A stretch of DNA of 36,452 nucleotides from the NCBI GenBank assembly GCA_947259765.1, contig CAMYNG010000020.1, positions 1-36,452 of the forward strand, read 5' to 3'. Under the pieces are notes generated by a model. That model did not search any database. It saw only the letters and a program-made list of their open reading frames with translations, and had not been told where the DNA came from. Shown piece by piece: positions 1 through 8,697 of the stretch. Both the position numbers and the translations under genes were made by a program. The stretch comes from an uncultured Ectothiorhodospiraceae bacterium. Lineage in GTDB: Bacteria; Pseudomonadota; Gammaproteobacteria; CAMYNG01. Positions within the stretch are counted from its first letter, which is position 1; the number at the start of each line of letters is the position of its first letter.

Positions 1-1605
1 CGCACCGTGCTCAGTGGCCAGCCGCACCTGTTGCTCCACCGCATCGGCATTCAATTGCAAAATCGTATGGCCCGCAAACGTGCGCAAGGTAATGCACTCC
101 TTCTCCTTCGCATCGTCCAGACACAATTCATTGTCACTGACGGTACGCAGACGATTCTGCGCCGGATTGCGTGCCGTCACCGGACTTTGCCGTTCCGGAT
201 TGGGCGCACTGCCCACCAACATCGGCCGATCCGGATCGCCGTTCAAACAACTGAGCACCACCTCATCGCCATCTTGCAAGGGCGTATGCAAGCCCACGGT
301 CTTGCCGTCCGGTGCCGGCGGCCCGCCCAGCGGTTGTAAACGCCGCATCGGAATACTGGCACGCGTCTGTTCAGTGAGCGAAGCATCAAACAAACAGCGC
401 AACTGATAACGGCCTTGTTCATCGAGGCGGGCATACGGCCCATCACTTTCAATGCGCGCGCTAAAGGTCGTCGGTAATTCGGGATGTGCCGGCACTGCCG
501 GGCGATACGGTACCGGGCGTTCAATACACGTGGCGGTGTGCCGATACGCGACGTCCTCGCCGCTGCCACCCTGGCCGGCACGTTGACTGGCGCTATGCGT
601 TACGCCGGTGATCAACCAGTCGCCCGAATGGCGCGCATCAAACTGACTGGCCTCGAGGGAAAACACATGCCCGGCGGCCATGTCGACGACATTGCCCTGG
701 GCAGAGAGTTCGGCGGCACTAACGCGGGCATGCTCGGCAAGTTGGCGGGTCAGGCGCTCGGTGTGCTCAAGCGCGCGGCTGCCCAATCCGTGGCGCAGCA
801 CCTGCGTCGGCTTGGCGTGCGCGCCCGGCGCATCGCAATCGGTCTGGCACAACAACGATGTGCCCGGCGTATCCTCATTGACATCCTGCGCGCCGTGGGT
901 GGCCGGCACCAGGCGGTGATGCACGCGTAATGCGTGCAGACCGACGTGTGGCTTGCCGTTAGCGGTTTTCGGTAGGCCGTCGGGCGGGCGAAATTCCAGT
1001 ACCTCGCGGGCCAAATAGGGGCAGTGGCTATTATGATCGGTGAAAATGATGATTTCGCTGTCGTCCTCCGCCACGGAATAGAAATAGATCCCGGCCCGAC
1101 CCAGCAGGCGTTGGATAAAGGCCAGATCGGTTTCATTGGCCTGGACTATGTAGGGATGCACGCCGTAAGCGCGGCTGAGATCAAAGCGCAGCTGGGCGGC
1201 GGACAGGCCATGGCGCCCACAGGTGGCGCGGACGATGTCGGGTACGGTCTGGCCCAGGATCACGCGGGTGTCGCGCTGCTGGTGCAGGCGCACTAACGCG
1301 GAATCCAGGGTTAGTGCGGCGCGCACGCGGCCGTCGGGGTGGTGGCCGACGTCTTCGAACTGGCTGAGGATCCCGGCCACCTGGCGGTGCAGGCCGTCGT
1401 GACCGGTCATCGCCAGGACCGCGCGGGCGCCGAGCAGGCGATCGGGCTGCAGGTATTTGTCCAGCAGGGCTTCGACGGTGAAGGTGAACGGGCGGGAGAG
1501 GTGTTCTTCACCGTGCAGGGCCACCACCGGCAGGGGGTCGCCGTTGACGGTCAGGGTGAGGCGGGCCTGATTGGCGGGGAGGGATCCCGGGTCCATGTTG
1601 CGCAC
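1..1605 (-). CDS. vgrG: Type VI secretion tip protein VgrG (TssI), 3' part missing
   Basis: The reverse strand is open from 1605 to the left edge (535 codons, no stop), so the C-terminus lies outside the window. VgrG trimers form the puncturing spike of the type VI secretion system, on top of the Hcp tube. The N-terminal part has the gp27-like pattern: LSRPFTFTVEAL, then a region ending GRAGIYFYSV that follows the usual ETDLAFIQRLLG motif. Next comes a gp5/OB-fold-like part with FSARIESDGPYARLDEQGRY and GLHTPLQDGDEVVLSCLNGDPDRP, and the start of the needle repeat region. I chose GTG at 1605 because AAGGAAGAG lies about 5 bases upstream; the in-frame ATG at 1596 is the alternative and is poorly spaced. 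Base composition is more GC-rich than in neighbouring genes. No other T6SS gene is visible here, so it may be an orphan vgrG island whose effector lies to the left. Confidence 0.9.
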   Translation of the reverse strand, partial: MRNMDPGSLPANQARLTLTVNGDPLPVVALHGEEHLSRPFTFTVEALLDKYLQPDRLLGARAVLAMTGHDGLHRQVAGILSQFEDVGHHPDGRVRAALTLDSALVRLHQQRDTRVILGQTVPDIVRATCGRHGLSAAQLRFDLSRAYGVHPYIVQANETDLAFIQRLLGRAGIYFYSVAEDDSEIIIFTDHNSHCPYLAREVLEFRPPDGLPKTANGKPHVGLHALRVHHRLVPATHGAQDVNEDTPGTSLLCQTDCDAPGAHAKPTQVLRHGLGSRALEHTERLTRQLAEHARVSAAELSAQGNVVDMAAGHVFSLEASQFDARHSGDWLITGVTHSASQRAGQGGSGEDVAYRHTATCIERPVPYRPAVPAHPELPTTFSARIESDGPYARLDEQGRYQLRCLFDASLTEQTRASIPMRRLQPLGGPPAPDGKTVGLHTPLQDGDEVVLSCLNGDPDRPMLVGSAPNPERQSPVTARNPAQNRLRTVSDNELCLDDAKEKECITLRTFAGHTILQLNADAVEQQVRLATEHGA

Positions 1606-1671
1606 AGTTTCTCTTCCTTGTGAGCGGGTTAATCAGTTAGGAAAGGATAACCGGAGCAAAGTGGAGCGGAC

Positions 1672-1691
1672 TATTAGGGTTTTCCCTAATA
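1672..1691. repeat. Perfect 8-bp inverted repeat upstream of vgrG
   Basis: TATTAGGG, a TTTT loop, then CCCTAATA: a perfect palindrome about 67 bp upstream of the vgrG start, in the otherwise empty 1606-1890 spacer. It could be an operator or a hairpin in the leader. It lacks the T-tract of a terminator on the vgrG strand. No regulator can be assigned. Confidence 0.5.
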
Positions 1692-1873
1692 AGCCTGCGC
1701 GAGTTCGCATTTATTGGGCGAGGCCGGTTGCTGTATTTTGGCCAGTGGTAGGTCGAGGCGCCAGGCTCATCGGCGCCAAACGCCGGAACGTTTCCAGGGG
1801 TCGACGCCATGGGGCATAAAAAAACGTTCTAAATATAATTAGTTAGAGAGCTCCGCCGATGCTGATACTGTGC

Positions 1874-1906
1874 TCGTCACTCGTCACTCGTCACTCGTCA
1901 CTCGTC
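1874..1906. repeat. Heptamer tandem repeat (TCGTCAC)n
   Basis: Four exact copies of TCGTCAC followed by one variant copy (TCGTCCC...). The array overlaps the plsY stop codon at 1891-1893, so the last codons of plsY are made from it. Seven is not a multiple of three, so loss or gain of a unit would change the frame of the plsY tail. Confidence 0.9.
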
Positions 1907-2496
1907 CCTTTCTTTGTAGTCCTTTCCGTGCCTTCGATCAATCGCCGGATATTCGCGCGATGCCGCCAGAATAACAGTACCGTCATACCGGCCGTGGTAC
2001 CCGCGAGGATCGGCGAGTGGCTGAACAACCAAACATAGAGTGGCGCCAGCGCCGTCGCGATGAGTGCGGACAGCGATGAGATACGCACTGTTTTGGCGAC
2101 CAACAACCAGGTTGCCGGTGTCAGTAGCCCGGCAGGCCAGCATAGGGGGATCAAAACACCGAGCATGGTGGCGACTCCCTTGCCACCCTTGAAATGAAAA
2201 AACACCGGATATAGATGACCGAGAAATGCGGCAGCGGCGGTCGCTGCCAGTATGGTTTCGGAGGTTGTTAACAGCCTCGCCAGTGCGACAGGCAGCAGTC
2301 CCTTCAGCATGTCACCGAGCAAAGTAATGGCGGCGGCCTTCTTGCCACCAATTCGCAGCACGTTGGTTGCGCCGGGATTTTTCGAGCCTTCAGCGCGAGG
2401 ATCGGGCAGACCCATGAGCTTGCAGACAATGATGGCGGAAGAAATCGAGCCGAACAGATAGGCGAAAATTACAAGGGCGGCATCGACAATCGTCAT
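1891..2496 (-). CDS. plsY: Glycerol-3-phosphate acyltransferase PlsY
   Basis: Inner-membrane acyltransferase that transfers the acyl group from acyl-phosphate to glycerol-3-phosphate, the first step of phospholipid synthesis. The family motifs are clear: FGSISSA near the N-terminus, then DPRAEGSKNPGATNVLR, and GHLYPVFFHFKGGKGVAT with the glycine-rich phosphate loop. The protein has several hydrophobic segments and is about 201 aa, the normal PlsY size. I chose the ATG at 2496 (MTIVDAALVIFAYLFGS), which places the first membrane helix at the N-terminus; an upstream start at 2532 would add 12 residues. It is divergent from folB, the arrangement seen in E. coli (plsY/ygiH next to folB). The tail (about TTKKGTSDE) is encoded partly by the heptamer repeat. 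Confidence 0.95.
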   Translation of the reverse strand: MTIVDAALVIFAYLFGSISSAIIVCKLMGLPDPRAEGSKNPGATNVLRIGGKKAAAITLLGDMLKGLLPVALARLLTTSETILAATAAAAFLGHLYPVFFHFKGGKGVATMLGVLIPLCWPAGLLTPATWLLVAKTVRISSLSALIATALAPLYVWLFSHSPILAGTTAGMTVLLFWRHRANIRRLIEGTERTTKKGTSDE

Positions 2497-2598
2497 GCCG
2501 AGAAGGTACAGGATAAACGCTGCGGCGCACAAGTAACCCGGTGTGGCGGGTTTTTCTGCGCTTGTACCGCCGCCTGCTTCCCCTGTACCTTACGCGCC

Positions 2599-2955
2599 AT
2601 GGATATTATTTACCTTAATGACCTGCGCATCGAAACGATCATTGGAATTTTTGATTGGGAACGTCGGGTCAAGCAGACCGTCAGTCTGGATATAGAAATG
2701 GGTGCCGACATTCGCAAGGCGGCATCTTCGGACGCAATTGACGACACACTGGACTACAAAGCGGTGGCCAAGCGCGTGATCGGCTTCGTAGCGGAGAGCG
2801 AGTTTCAATTGGTGGAGACCCTGGCCGAACGCATCACCGGTATTATTCTCGATGAGTTTGACGTGCCATGGGTGAAGTTGCGGCTGAACAAGCAAGGTGC
2901 AGTGCGTGGGGCACGTGATGTCGGTGTGATCATCGAGCGCGGCGCGCGACCATAG
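2599..2955 (+). CDS. folB: Dihydroneopterin aldolase FolB
   Basis: Cytoplasmic enzyme of folate synthesis. It splits 7,8-dihydroneopterin to 6-hydroxymethyl-dihydropterin and glycolaldehyde. At 118 aa it is full length. It begins MDIIYLNDLRIETIIGIFDWE, with the catalytic glutamate region in the first 25 residues, and has the typical DYKAVAKRV and ETLAERI segments and the lysine-containing LRLNKQGAVRGA near the C-terminus. It lies 14 bp upstream of folK, which catalyses the next pathway step, so the two are almost certainly co-transcribed. No strong Shine-Dalgarno sequence is seen before the ATG. Confidence 0.97.
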   Translation: MDIIYLNDLRIETIIGIFDWERRVKQTVSLDIEMGADIRKAASSDAIDDTLDYKAVAKRVIGFVAESEFQLVETLAERITGIILDEFDVPWVKLRLNKQGAVRGARDVGVIIERGARP

Positions 2956-2969
2956 GCGGCGGGCAGGCC

Positions 2970-3458
2970 ATGGCCCAGGTATATATAAGTATCGGTTCCA
3001 ACATCGATCCCGCTGAGCACGTCCGCAAAGGGGTGGCGGCCTTGCGCGCCGATTACGGCGAGGTGGCGTTGTCGTCCGTCTACGAAAGTGCGGCCGTCGG
3101 TTTCCAGGGCGATAATTTCTACAATCTGGTGGCGGGTTTTTCGACCGACGCAGAGGTTCACGAGGTGGCCCGCCACCTGCGGGATATTGAGGATCGTTAC
3201 GGCCGTGTCCGCAGTGGTCCCAAGTTTTCTTCGCGTACCCTGGATTTGGATCTTTTGCTCTACGATGATCTGGTCTTGCACGGTTCGGACCTCGAGGTAC
3301 CTCGTGATGAGATCACCCAGCACGCCTTTGTACTGTGGCCGTTGGCGGAACTGGCGCCGCAAATGCGCCATCCACAAACCGGTCAGACTATTGCGGAATT
3401 GTGGCAGGCGTTTGATCGGCAACAGCAGGTATTGCGACCCATTCCATTTAAGTGGTGA
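2970..3458 (+). CDS. folK: 2-amino-4-hydroxy-6-hydroxymethyldihydropteridine diphosphokinase FolK
   Basis: HPPK transfers pyrophosphate from ATP to 6-hydroxymethyl-dihydropterin, just before dihydropteroate synthase in folate synthesis. At 162 aa it is the usual length. Family signatures are YISIGSNIDP at the N-terminus, the R-x-G-P-K-x-S-x-R-T-L-D-L-D-L-L motif (residues about 83-98), and PRDEITQHAFVLWPLAEL. It lies directly downstream of folB. The gene after it, on the opposite strand, encodes a pteridine-reductase-like SDR, so the pterin theme continues. Confidence 0.97.
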   Translation: MAQVYISIGSNIDPAEHVRKGVAALRADYGEVALSSVYESAAVGFQGDNFYNLVAGFSTDAEVHEVARHLRDIEDRYGRVRSGPKFSSRTLDLDLLLYDDLVLHGSDLEVPRDEITQHAFVLWPLAELAPQMRHPQTGQTIAELWQAFDRQQQVLRPIPFKW

Positions 3459-3467
3459 GCCGGATAC

Positions 3468-4202
3468 TCAGTTGTTTAACGAGCGGCCGCCATCCACGGT
3501 CAGCACCTGACCGCTCATGTAGTCGGCGTTGGTAATTAAAAACCGCACGGCTTTGGCGATATCCCGCGGGTTACCCTGGCGCTTGAGAAACGTCCGCGAA
3601 ATGATGCGCTGCTGGGTGGCGGTGTCCATGTTTTCCGGCCACAGGATGGCGCCGGGTGCAACGGCGTTTACCCGAACTTGCGGCCCCAACTCGCTGGCCA
3701 GGGCCCGGGTCAGCATCACCAGGCCGGCCTTCGCCATGCTGTAAACGGGATAATCTTTCAACGGTCGTTCGGCGTGTATATCAACAATATTTACAATGCA
3801 GCCATTTTGCGTTTTAAGTAACGGTGCCGCCGCCTGGGAAAGAAAAAAGGGCGCCTTGAGATTGGTGCCCAGCAGGTCATCCCACTGGGATTCGGTGACC
3901 TCGCCGACGGGCGTCGGGTAAAAACTCGAGGCGTTGTTGATCAGCACATCCAGCCGGCCCCAGGTTGCAGCCGCTTGCTGCACCAGAGTAGGGTGTGCTG
4001 CAACGTCCAGCAGGTCAGCCTGCACTAACACCACGCTATGAGCGCGTTGGGCGTTGAGCTCCGCCTGCAAGGCGAGTGCCGCTGTTTCTGAAGCACGGTA
4101 ATGCAGAACAATGCGCGCGCCGCCCGCATGCAGAAGTTGCGCGGTGGTTGCGCCCAGTCGATGCGCTGCGCCCGTGATTAACACCACCTGGTCGTTCAAC
4201 AC
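3468..4202 (-). CDS. Pteridine reductase-like short-chain dehydrogenase
   Basis: A 244-aa NADP-type SDR. The cofactor motif is TGAAHRLG, the TGxxxRxG variant of pteridine reductases (PTR1/FolM type) rather than the classical TGxxxGxG. Also present are the NNAS motif, the catalytic YSMAK (YxxxK) and the C-terminal GQVLTVDGGRSL. It probably reduces dihydropterin or dihydrofolate, which fits its position convergent with folB-folK. The GTG start at 4202 is supported by AAGGAGG about 9 bases upstream. The ends of folK and this gene are only 9 bp apart. Substrate assignment rests on motif and context; a generic SDR remains possible. Confidence 0.85.
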   Translation of the reverse strand: MLNDQVVLITGAAHRLGATTAQLLHAGGARIVLHYRASETAALALQAELNAQRAHSVVLVQADLLDVAAHPTLVQQAAATWGRLDVLINNASSFYPTPVGEVTESQWDDLLGTNLKAPFFLSQAAAPLLKTQNGCIVNIVDIHAERPLKDYPVYSMAKAGLVMLTRALASELGPQVRVNAVAPGAILWPENMDTATQQRIISRTFLKRQGNPRDIAKAVRFLITNADYMSGQVLTVDGGRSLNN

Positions 4203-4290
4203 CTGTGCTATCCTCCTTGCTCGCGTGTGCAGCGGATTTCGCGCACGTGATCACGAATTGAAACAAAAGAACCCATAGTACCGCACGCCC

Positions 4291-5511
4291 ATGGTTTTTA
4301 CTTCACCACCAATCGATCAGCATCCCAACTCACGTCGCGCCAGCGAACTGCCTGTGCCGGATCGCCAGGCGCAGGAGCATAGTCGTGAATTGACCGAGTA
4401 CATTCGTGCGCAGATCACCGATCCGCAACACGGCATACCGTTCCGGGAATTTATGCAGTTAGCGTTGTATGCTCCAGGCCTCGGCTACTACAGTGCCGGC
4501 AGTGAAAAACTGGGTGCGGCGGGCGACTTTGTTACGGCACCGGAAATTTCGCCCCTGTTTGCGGCGTGTCTGGCGCGTGCCTTCGCGCCGGTACTGGAAG
4601 ACATACCCGCAGGCAATTTACTTGAGGTCGGTGCGGGCAGCGGGCAATTGGCAGCCGGCGTGCTGCAGCATTTGCAGCAGCTCAACTGTTTACCGGCACG
4701 CTACTTCATCCTCGAACTAAGCGGAGAATTACGTGCACGGCAACGGGATACGCTAACGCAAGCCTGCCCGACGATGCTGGATCGCGTTGTCTGGCTTGAT
4801 ACGCTGCCGAATGATTTCGACGGCATCGTGTTCGCCAATGAACTGCTTGATGCGATGCCGGTTAATCGTTTTGTTTTCCACGCCGCAGGTGCGAAGGAAA
4901 TGTACGTCAGTTGGCAGGCGAATCAGTTTCACTGGCTTGAAGGCGAGCCGAGCGACAAGGAATTACTCGGTCGTATCGCCGACATTAACGAACAAACGGG
5001 AACACTGTTAACTGAAGGTTACTGTTCCGAAATTAACTTTTCCGCGGAGCGCTGGTTACACAGCATTGCGCAGAGGTTGCAGCGTGGTGTGGTACTCCTT
5101 ATTGACTATGGTTTTCCGCGCCGCGAGTTTTATCATCCGCAAAGGGATAGCGGAACACTGATGTGTCACTACCGGCATCGTGCTCACGGCGATCCGTTTG
5201 TTTATCCGGGCCTGCAGGATATCACTGCGCACGTGGACTTTTCTGCGATCGCCACGGCAGGTGACCGTGCGGGCCTGCAATTATTGGGGTACACCAATCA
5301 GGCAAATTTTCTCATTGGTAGCGGCTTAACTGAACTGGCCGCACAGGTGAACCCGTTAGACACGCGGGCGCAATTGGAAACTGCGGCACAACTAAAAAAG
5401 CTAACGTTGCCTCATGAGATGGGTGAGTTGTTCAAGGTCATTGGTTTTGGCAAGGACATCAATAGCGAGCTTGCCGGTTTTCGGGTGCGTGATCTTTCTG
5501 CGGCACTATGA
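4291..5511 (+). CDS. SAM-dependent methyltransferase, MidA/NDUFAF7 family (DUF185)
   Basis: A 406-aa class I methyltransferase of the family whose mitochondrial member NDUFAF7 dimethylates an arginine of complex I. Signatures are IPFREFMQLALYAPGLGYYS, GDFVTAPEISPLF, the SAM-binding LLEVGAGSGQLA (about residues 110-121), FANELLDAMPVNRF and LLIDYGFPRREFYHPQR, all diagnostic of the family. The bacterial role is not settled. It is transcribed divergently from the SDR, with an 88-bp spacer between their starts. The ATG at 4291 has no clear Shine-Dalgarno, so the exact N-terminus is uncertain. Confidence 0.93.
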   Translation: MVFTSPPIDQHPNSRRASELPVPDRQAQEHSRELTEYIRAQITDPQHGIPFREFMQLALYAPGLGYYSAGSEKLGAAGDFVTAPEISPLFAACLARAFAPVLEDIPAGNLLEVGAGSGQLAAGVLQHLQQLNCLPARYFILELSGELRARQRDTLTQACPTMLDRVVWLDTLPNDFDGIVFANELLDAMPVNRFVFHAAGAKEMYVSWQANQFHWLEGEPSDKELLGRIADINEQTGTLLTEGYCSEINFSAERWLHSIAQRLQRGVVLLIDYGFPRREFYHPQRDSGTLMCHYRHRAHGDPFVYPGLQDITAHVDFSAIATAGDRAGLQLLGYTNQANFLIGSGLTELAAQVNPLDTRAQLETAAQLKKLTLPHEMGELFKVIGFGKDINSELAGFRVRDLSAAL

Positions 5512-5606
5512 TGAACCGACAGCGGCGATGAACAGACAAGGGCAGAGTCTCGGGTGAGTATAAATTGTAGCGCCGTAGGGCGGCGTCGGTATTGGATGGA
5601 GCACGC

Positions 5607-6404
5607 GTGGAACTGATTCACATCATCGTACTCGCCGTGGTTCAGGGACTGACCGAGTTCCTGCCCATTTCAAGCTCTGCGCATCTTATATTGGTTCCGC
5701 AACTTACCGGTTGGCCCGATCAAGGCCTGGCGTTTGACGTTGCCGTGCACCTGGGTTCGCTGGCGGCGGTGGTTTTTTATTTTCAACGCGATCTAAATCG
5801 CATGACCCGGGACTGGTTTGCCTCGCTCAGGCAACGTCAGCTGGTGGGGGAAAGTCGGCTTGCCTGGGCCGTGTTGTGGGGCACGATTCCAGCGGGCCTC
5901 GCCGGTCTGCTGCTTGAAGATGTTGTCGAACAGGTATTGCGTTCTCCGTTGGTAGTCGCCTGGGCAACAATCGGCTTTGGCGTGCTGCTGTGGATTGCCG
6001 ACCGTCACGCACGACAAAATCGAAACGAACATCAATTGAGCTGGAAGGATGTGCTTGTAGTGGGTTGCGCCCAGGCCCTTGCGCTCATTCCTGGCACCTC
6101 ACGTTCGGGAATTACCATGACCGCCGGTCTTATGTTGGGCTTGACACGCGAAGCGGCGGCCCGGTTTTCCTTTTTGCTTTCCATTCCCCTGATCCTGGCT
6201 GCAAGCGGTTTGCTCAGCGTCAAGCTGGCGTCGAGTACTGCTCCGGTTGATTGGACCGCGTTTGTAACCGGCACGCTGCTCTCGGCCGTGACCGCTTACG
6301 TGTGCATACATTTTTTTCTTAAGTTGATTGGCCGCATGGGCATGTTTCCGTTTGTGGTCTATCGGTTATTACTGGGTGCCGTGCTATTGGTGATTTTCTG
6401 GTGA
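5607..6404 (+). CDS. uppP: Undecaprenyl-diphosphatase UppP (BacA)
   Basis: Integral membrane phosphatase that recycles undecaprenyl pyrophosphate to the lipid carrier used for peptidoglycan and O-antigen; overexpression gives bacitracin resistance. About 265 aa with many hydrophobic helices. The family motifs VVQGLTEFLPISSSAHL and PGTSRSGITMTAG (both conserved catalytic regions) are intact. I chose GTG at 5607 because GGAG sits 5-6 bases upstream and the protein then starts MELIHIIVLAVVQG; a TTG at 5592 would add five residues. It is followed after 13 bp by the VanZ-like gene, probably co-transcribed. In E. coli uppP is also a neighbour of folB. Confidence 0.96.
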   Translation: MELIHIIVLAVVQGLTEFLPISSSAHLILVPQLTGWPDQGLAFDVAVHLGSLAAVVFYFQRDLNRMTRDWFASLRQRQLVGESRLAWAVLWGTIPAGLAGLLLEDVVEQVLRSPLVVAWATIGFGVLLWIADRHARQNRNEHQLSWKDVLVVGCAQALALIPGTSRSGITMTAGLMLGLTREAAARFSFLLSIPLILAASGLLSVKLASSTAPVDWTAFVTGTLLSAVTAYVCIHFFLKLIGRMGMFPFVVYRLLLGAVLLVIFW

Positions 6405-6417
6405 CCATGAACTAGCT

Positions 6418-6816
6418 ATGGAAGCTGCAGTTACCTTGCGATTTCATACCATCTGGCTTGCTATCGGCATCGCCTTGATTGCCGGTGTGGTGTGGAGCAG
6501 CCTGTCGCCGGAACTGCCGGTGAGCGGCTTTCAGTTTCCTCATGCCGACAAGTTAAACCACCTTTTGGCTTACTTTGTTCTGATGGCCTGGTTCGCGCAG
6601 ATTTACATGCAACGGGGCAATCGCCAATGGTTAGTTATTGGTTTTATTCTGTTGGGCGTGATACTTGAATACCTGCAGGGCCTGAATCCCTCGCGTTTGT
6701 TTGAAGTCACCGACATGGCTGCTAATGCCTTGGGTGTTATGCTGGGCTGGTTGGTTACACGTGGCAGCATGGGTCGCTTGCTGTATCGTTTTGAACGGCG
6801 TGTTTTTGGCCGCTAA
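6418..6816 (+). CDS. VanZ-like family membrane protein
   Basis: A 132-aa protein with about four predicted membrane segments: residues about 10-27, 48-62, 69-86 and 99-115. It carries the VanZ-like pattern: early WSSLSPELP, then PHADKLNHLLAYFVLM, then EYLQGLNPSRLFEVTDMAANALGVMLG. The motif holding KxxHxxAYFxL and the later DxxANxxG is typical of this family. The molecular role is not established outside teicoplanin-resistance VanZ. It follows uppP by 13 bp, suggesting an envelope function. Confidence 0.85.
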   Translation: MEAAVTLRFHTIWLAIGIALIAGVVWSSLSPELPVSGFQFPHADKLNHLLAYFVLMAWFAQIYMQRGNRQWLVIGFILLGVILEYLQGLNPSRLFEVTDMAANALGVMLGWLVTRGSMGRLLYRFERRVFGR

Positions 6817-6896
6817 GTGCCGCGCGGTAGTAGGCCGCTTCGCCTCACGTCCGTCGGTTTAGTGTGTTTCTATAGGGTTCCGGAAACTGGAATTGG

Positions 6897-7637
6897 ATGA
6901 GAAAAACAAACTCCAGCGATAAATTGTTTCGTGATCCGCTTGGTCATGTGGTCGACTTTATGTTCGACGAACAAGTCGCCGATGTGTTTCCGGATATGAT
7001 CCGCCGTTCCGTGCCCGGATATGACAGCATAATCAGCATGCTGGGTGTTTTTGCGCAGCACTATGTTGTACCCGGTAGCCGCGTTTACGATCTCGGATGT
7101 TCACTGGGCGCAGCGACCCTGTCCATGCGGCGACGAATCCAGCAACCCGATGTGAGTATGTTTGCGATAGATAATGCCGAGGCGATGGCACAGCGGTGTC
7201 GTGAGCTGTTGGCGCGCGAATCAACCGCCGTGCCAACCGAAGTCGTCTGTGCGGATGTACGCGAGGTGCAGTTTGAAAATGTGTCGCTGGTCGTGTTGAA
7301 TTTTACCTTGCAGTTTATCGATACCGGCGAACGCCTGGATATCCTGCGCCGCATTGCAGACGGGATGCTTCCCGGTGGAGCACTCATTGTTTCGGAAAAG
7401 GTGACTTTTGACGATAGAAGCGAGCGCGATCGTAACGAGGCCCTGCACCGTGAATTCAAACGTGCCAATGGTTATAGCGAGTTGGAAATAAGTCAGAAAC
7501 GCGCCGCTCTGGAAAATGTGCTGGTCCCTGACACCATTGCAACTCATCGTCAGCGTCTAGCACAAGCCGGCTTGATCAACGTCGATATGTGGTTTCGCTG
7601 CTTCAACTTTGTCTCGTTTGTTGCACATAAGCCATGA
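6897..7637 (+). CDS. cmoA: Carboxy-S-adenosyl-L-methionine synthase CmoA
   Basis: Makes carboxy-SAM from SAM and prephenate. CmoB then uses it to carboxymethylate 5-hydroxyuridine at tRNA position 34 (cmo5U). At 246 aa it is full length. The N-terminus DKLFRDPLGHVVDFMFDEQVADVFPDMIRRSVPGY and the SAM motif VYDLGCSLGAATLSMRR are characteristic, as is NFTLQFIDTGERLDIL. Its stop codon overlaps the start of cmoB by four bases (ATGA), indicating translational coupling. Confidence 0.97.
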   Translation: MRKTNSSDKLFRDPLGHVVDFMFDEQVADVFPDMIRRSVPGYDSIISMLGVFAQHYVVPGSRVYDLGCSLGAATLSMRRRIQQPDVSMFAIDNAEAMAQRCRELLARESTAVPTEVVCADVREVQFENVSLVVLNFTLQFIDTGERLDILRRIADGMLPGGALIVSEKVTFDDRSERDRNEALHREFKRANGYSELEISQKRAALENVLVPDTIATHRQRLAQAGLINVDMWFRCFNFVSFVAHKP

Positions 7638-8605
7638 ACCTTTTCGGGCTTGTGCAGGCGATGCAAAAAACACCGCTGCGCAGTTGGGCCGGTAAACTGG
7701 AACGTGATGTTGCCGCCGCACTGTCACCTCAACGCCACGGTGACTTGGTTCGTTGGCAAGCTGCGATTGATACCCTACCCAAAGTAACGCCTTCCGCCGT
7801 TGAGCTTAACGCGGCGCGTATCCGCTTGGGTCAGGCTAACGAAGTTGATCCGCAAGTGCGTGCAAACATCGAGCAGCAGTTACGCGAACTGCATCCCTGG
7901 CGTAAAGGGCCGTTTGAAATTTTCGGTACTCATGTCGACACGGAATGGCGTTCCGACTGGAAATGGAACCGGCTAATTGACCACCTGCAACCGCTGTTGG
8001 GTCGCACGGTATTGGATGTGGGTTGTGGTAATGGCTACCACTGTTTACGCATGGCGGGCGCGGGAGCCGAGCTGGTTGTGGGCATCGATCCAACGCTGGT
8101 GTATGTCATGCAGTTTGAAGCCGTGCAACATTTTGCCAGGGCGCACAATGTGTTCGTTTTACCGCTGGGTATTGATGATGTACCGGAAGGTCTGGCGGCC
8201 TTTGACACGGTGTTCTCCATGGGCGTGATGTATCACCGCCGCTCGCCCATTGATCATTTGCTTGAATTGCGCGATTGCCTTAAACCGGGTGGCGAACTGG
8301 TACTGGAAACGCTGGTAATTGCAGGCGAGGCCGGCAATGTGCTCGTGCCGCAGTCACGCTACGCACGCATGCGTAATGTCTGGTTTATTCCCGCTGTGGA
8401 CGAACTGCGGATCTGGTTGCGTCGATGTGGATTTGAGGATGTTACGTTAGTTGATGTCACCGCGACAACAACTGACGAACAACGCAGTACCGACTGGATG
8501 ACCTTTGAGTCTCTGGACGTGTGTCTTGATCCGAAGGACCCAACAAAAACAGTGGAGGGTTATCCTGCGCCGCTGCGCGCTATTGTGATCGCCCGAAAGA
8601 ATTAA
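7634..8605 (+). CDS. cmoB: tRNA U34 carboxymethyltransferase CmoB
   Basis: Transfers the carboxymethyl group of carboxy-SAM to ho5U34 in tRNA, widening wobble decoding. At 323 aa it is the normal length. Signatures are LHPWRKGPFEIFGTHVDTEW, the SAM-binding VLDVGCGNGYHCLRMAGAG (residues about 124-142), and FSMGVMYHRRSPIDHL. It overlaps cmoA by four bases. The last eight codons (AIVIARKN) occur again, slightly altered (PIVIALKN), in each downstream 209-bp repeat unit, so the repeat copied this gene's 3' end. Confidence 0.97.
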   Translation: MNLFGLVQAMQKTPLRSWAGKLERDVAAALSPQRHGDLVRWQAAIDTLPKVTPSAVELNAARIRLGQANEVDPQVRANIEQQLRELHPWRKGPFEIFGTHVDTEWRSDWKWNRLIDHLQPLLGRTVLDVGCGNGYHCLRMAGAGAELVVGIDPTLVYVMQFEAVQHFARAHNVFVLPLGIDDVPEGLAAFDTVFSMGVMYHRRSPIDHLLELRDCLKPGGELVLETLVIAGEAGNVLVPQSRYARMRNVWFIPAVDELRIWLRRCGFEDVTLVDVTATTTDEQRSTDWMTFESLDVCLDPKDPTKTVEGYPAPLRAIVIARKN

Positions 8606-8606
8606 A

Positions 8607-8670
8607 CCACGGGGGGCACGGGGAAAATAATTTCTCAAGAGAAAAAAGTTTTTCCCCGTGTCCTCCGTGG
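8607..8670. terminator. Large inverted repeat after cmoB, likely bidirectional terminator
   Basis: Starting one base after the cmoB stop, CCACGG...CACGGGGAAAA pairs with TTTTCCCCGTG...CCGTGG, about 21 bp with a few mismatches. A smaller hairpin (TTTCTC/GAGAAA) sits in the loop. The T-run in the right arm could end cmoB transcription, and the A-run in the left arm could serve the opposite strand. This segment accounts for the extra 49 bp in the first copy of the neighbouring repeat array. Confidence 0.6.
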
Positions 8671-8697
8671 ATTTCGCGTTAAAACAAGACCCCCACG

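Noticed and set aside
1874..1906. Short repeats as a CRISPR array
   Set aside because: Seven-base units with no spacers; a simple tandem repeat.
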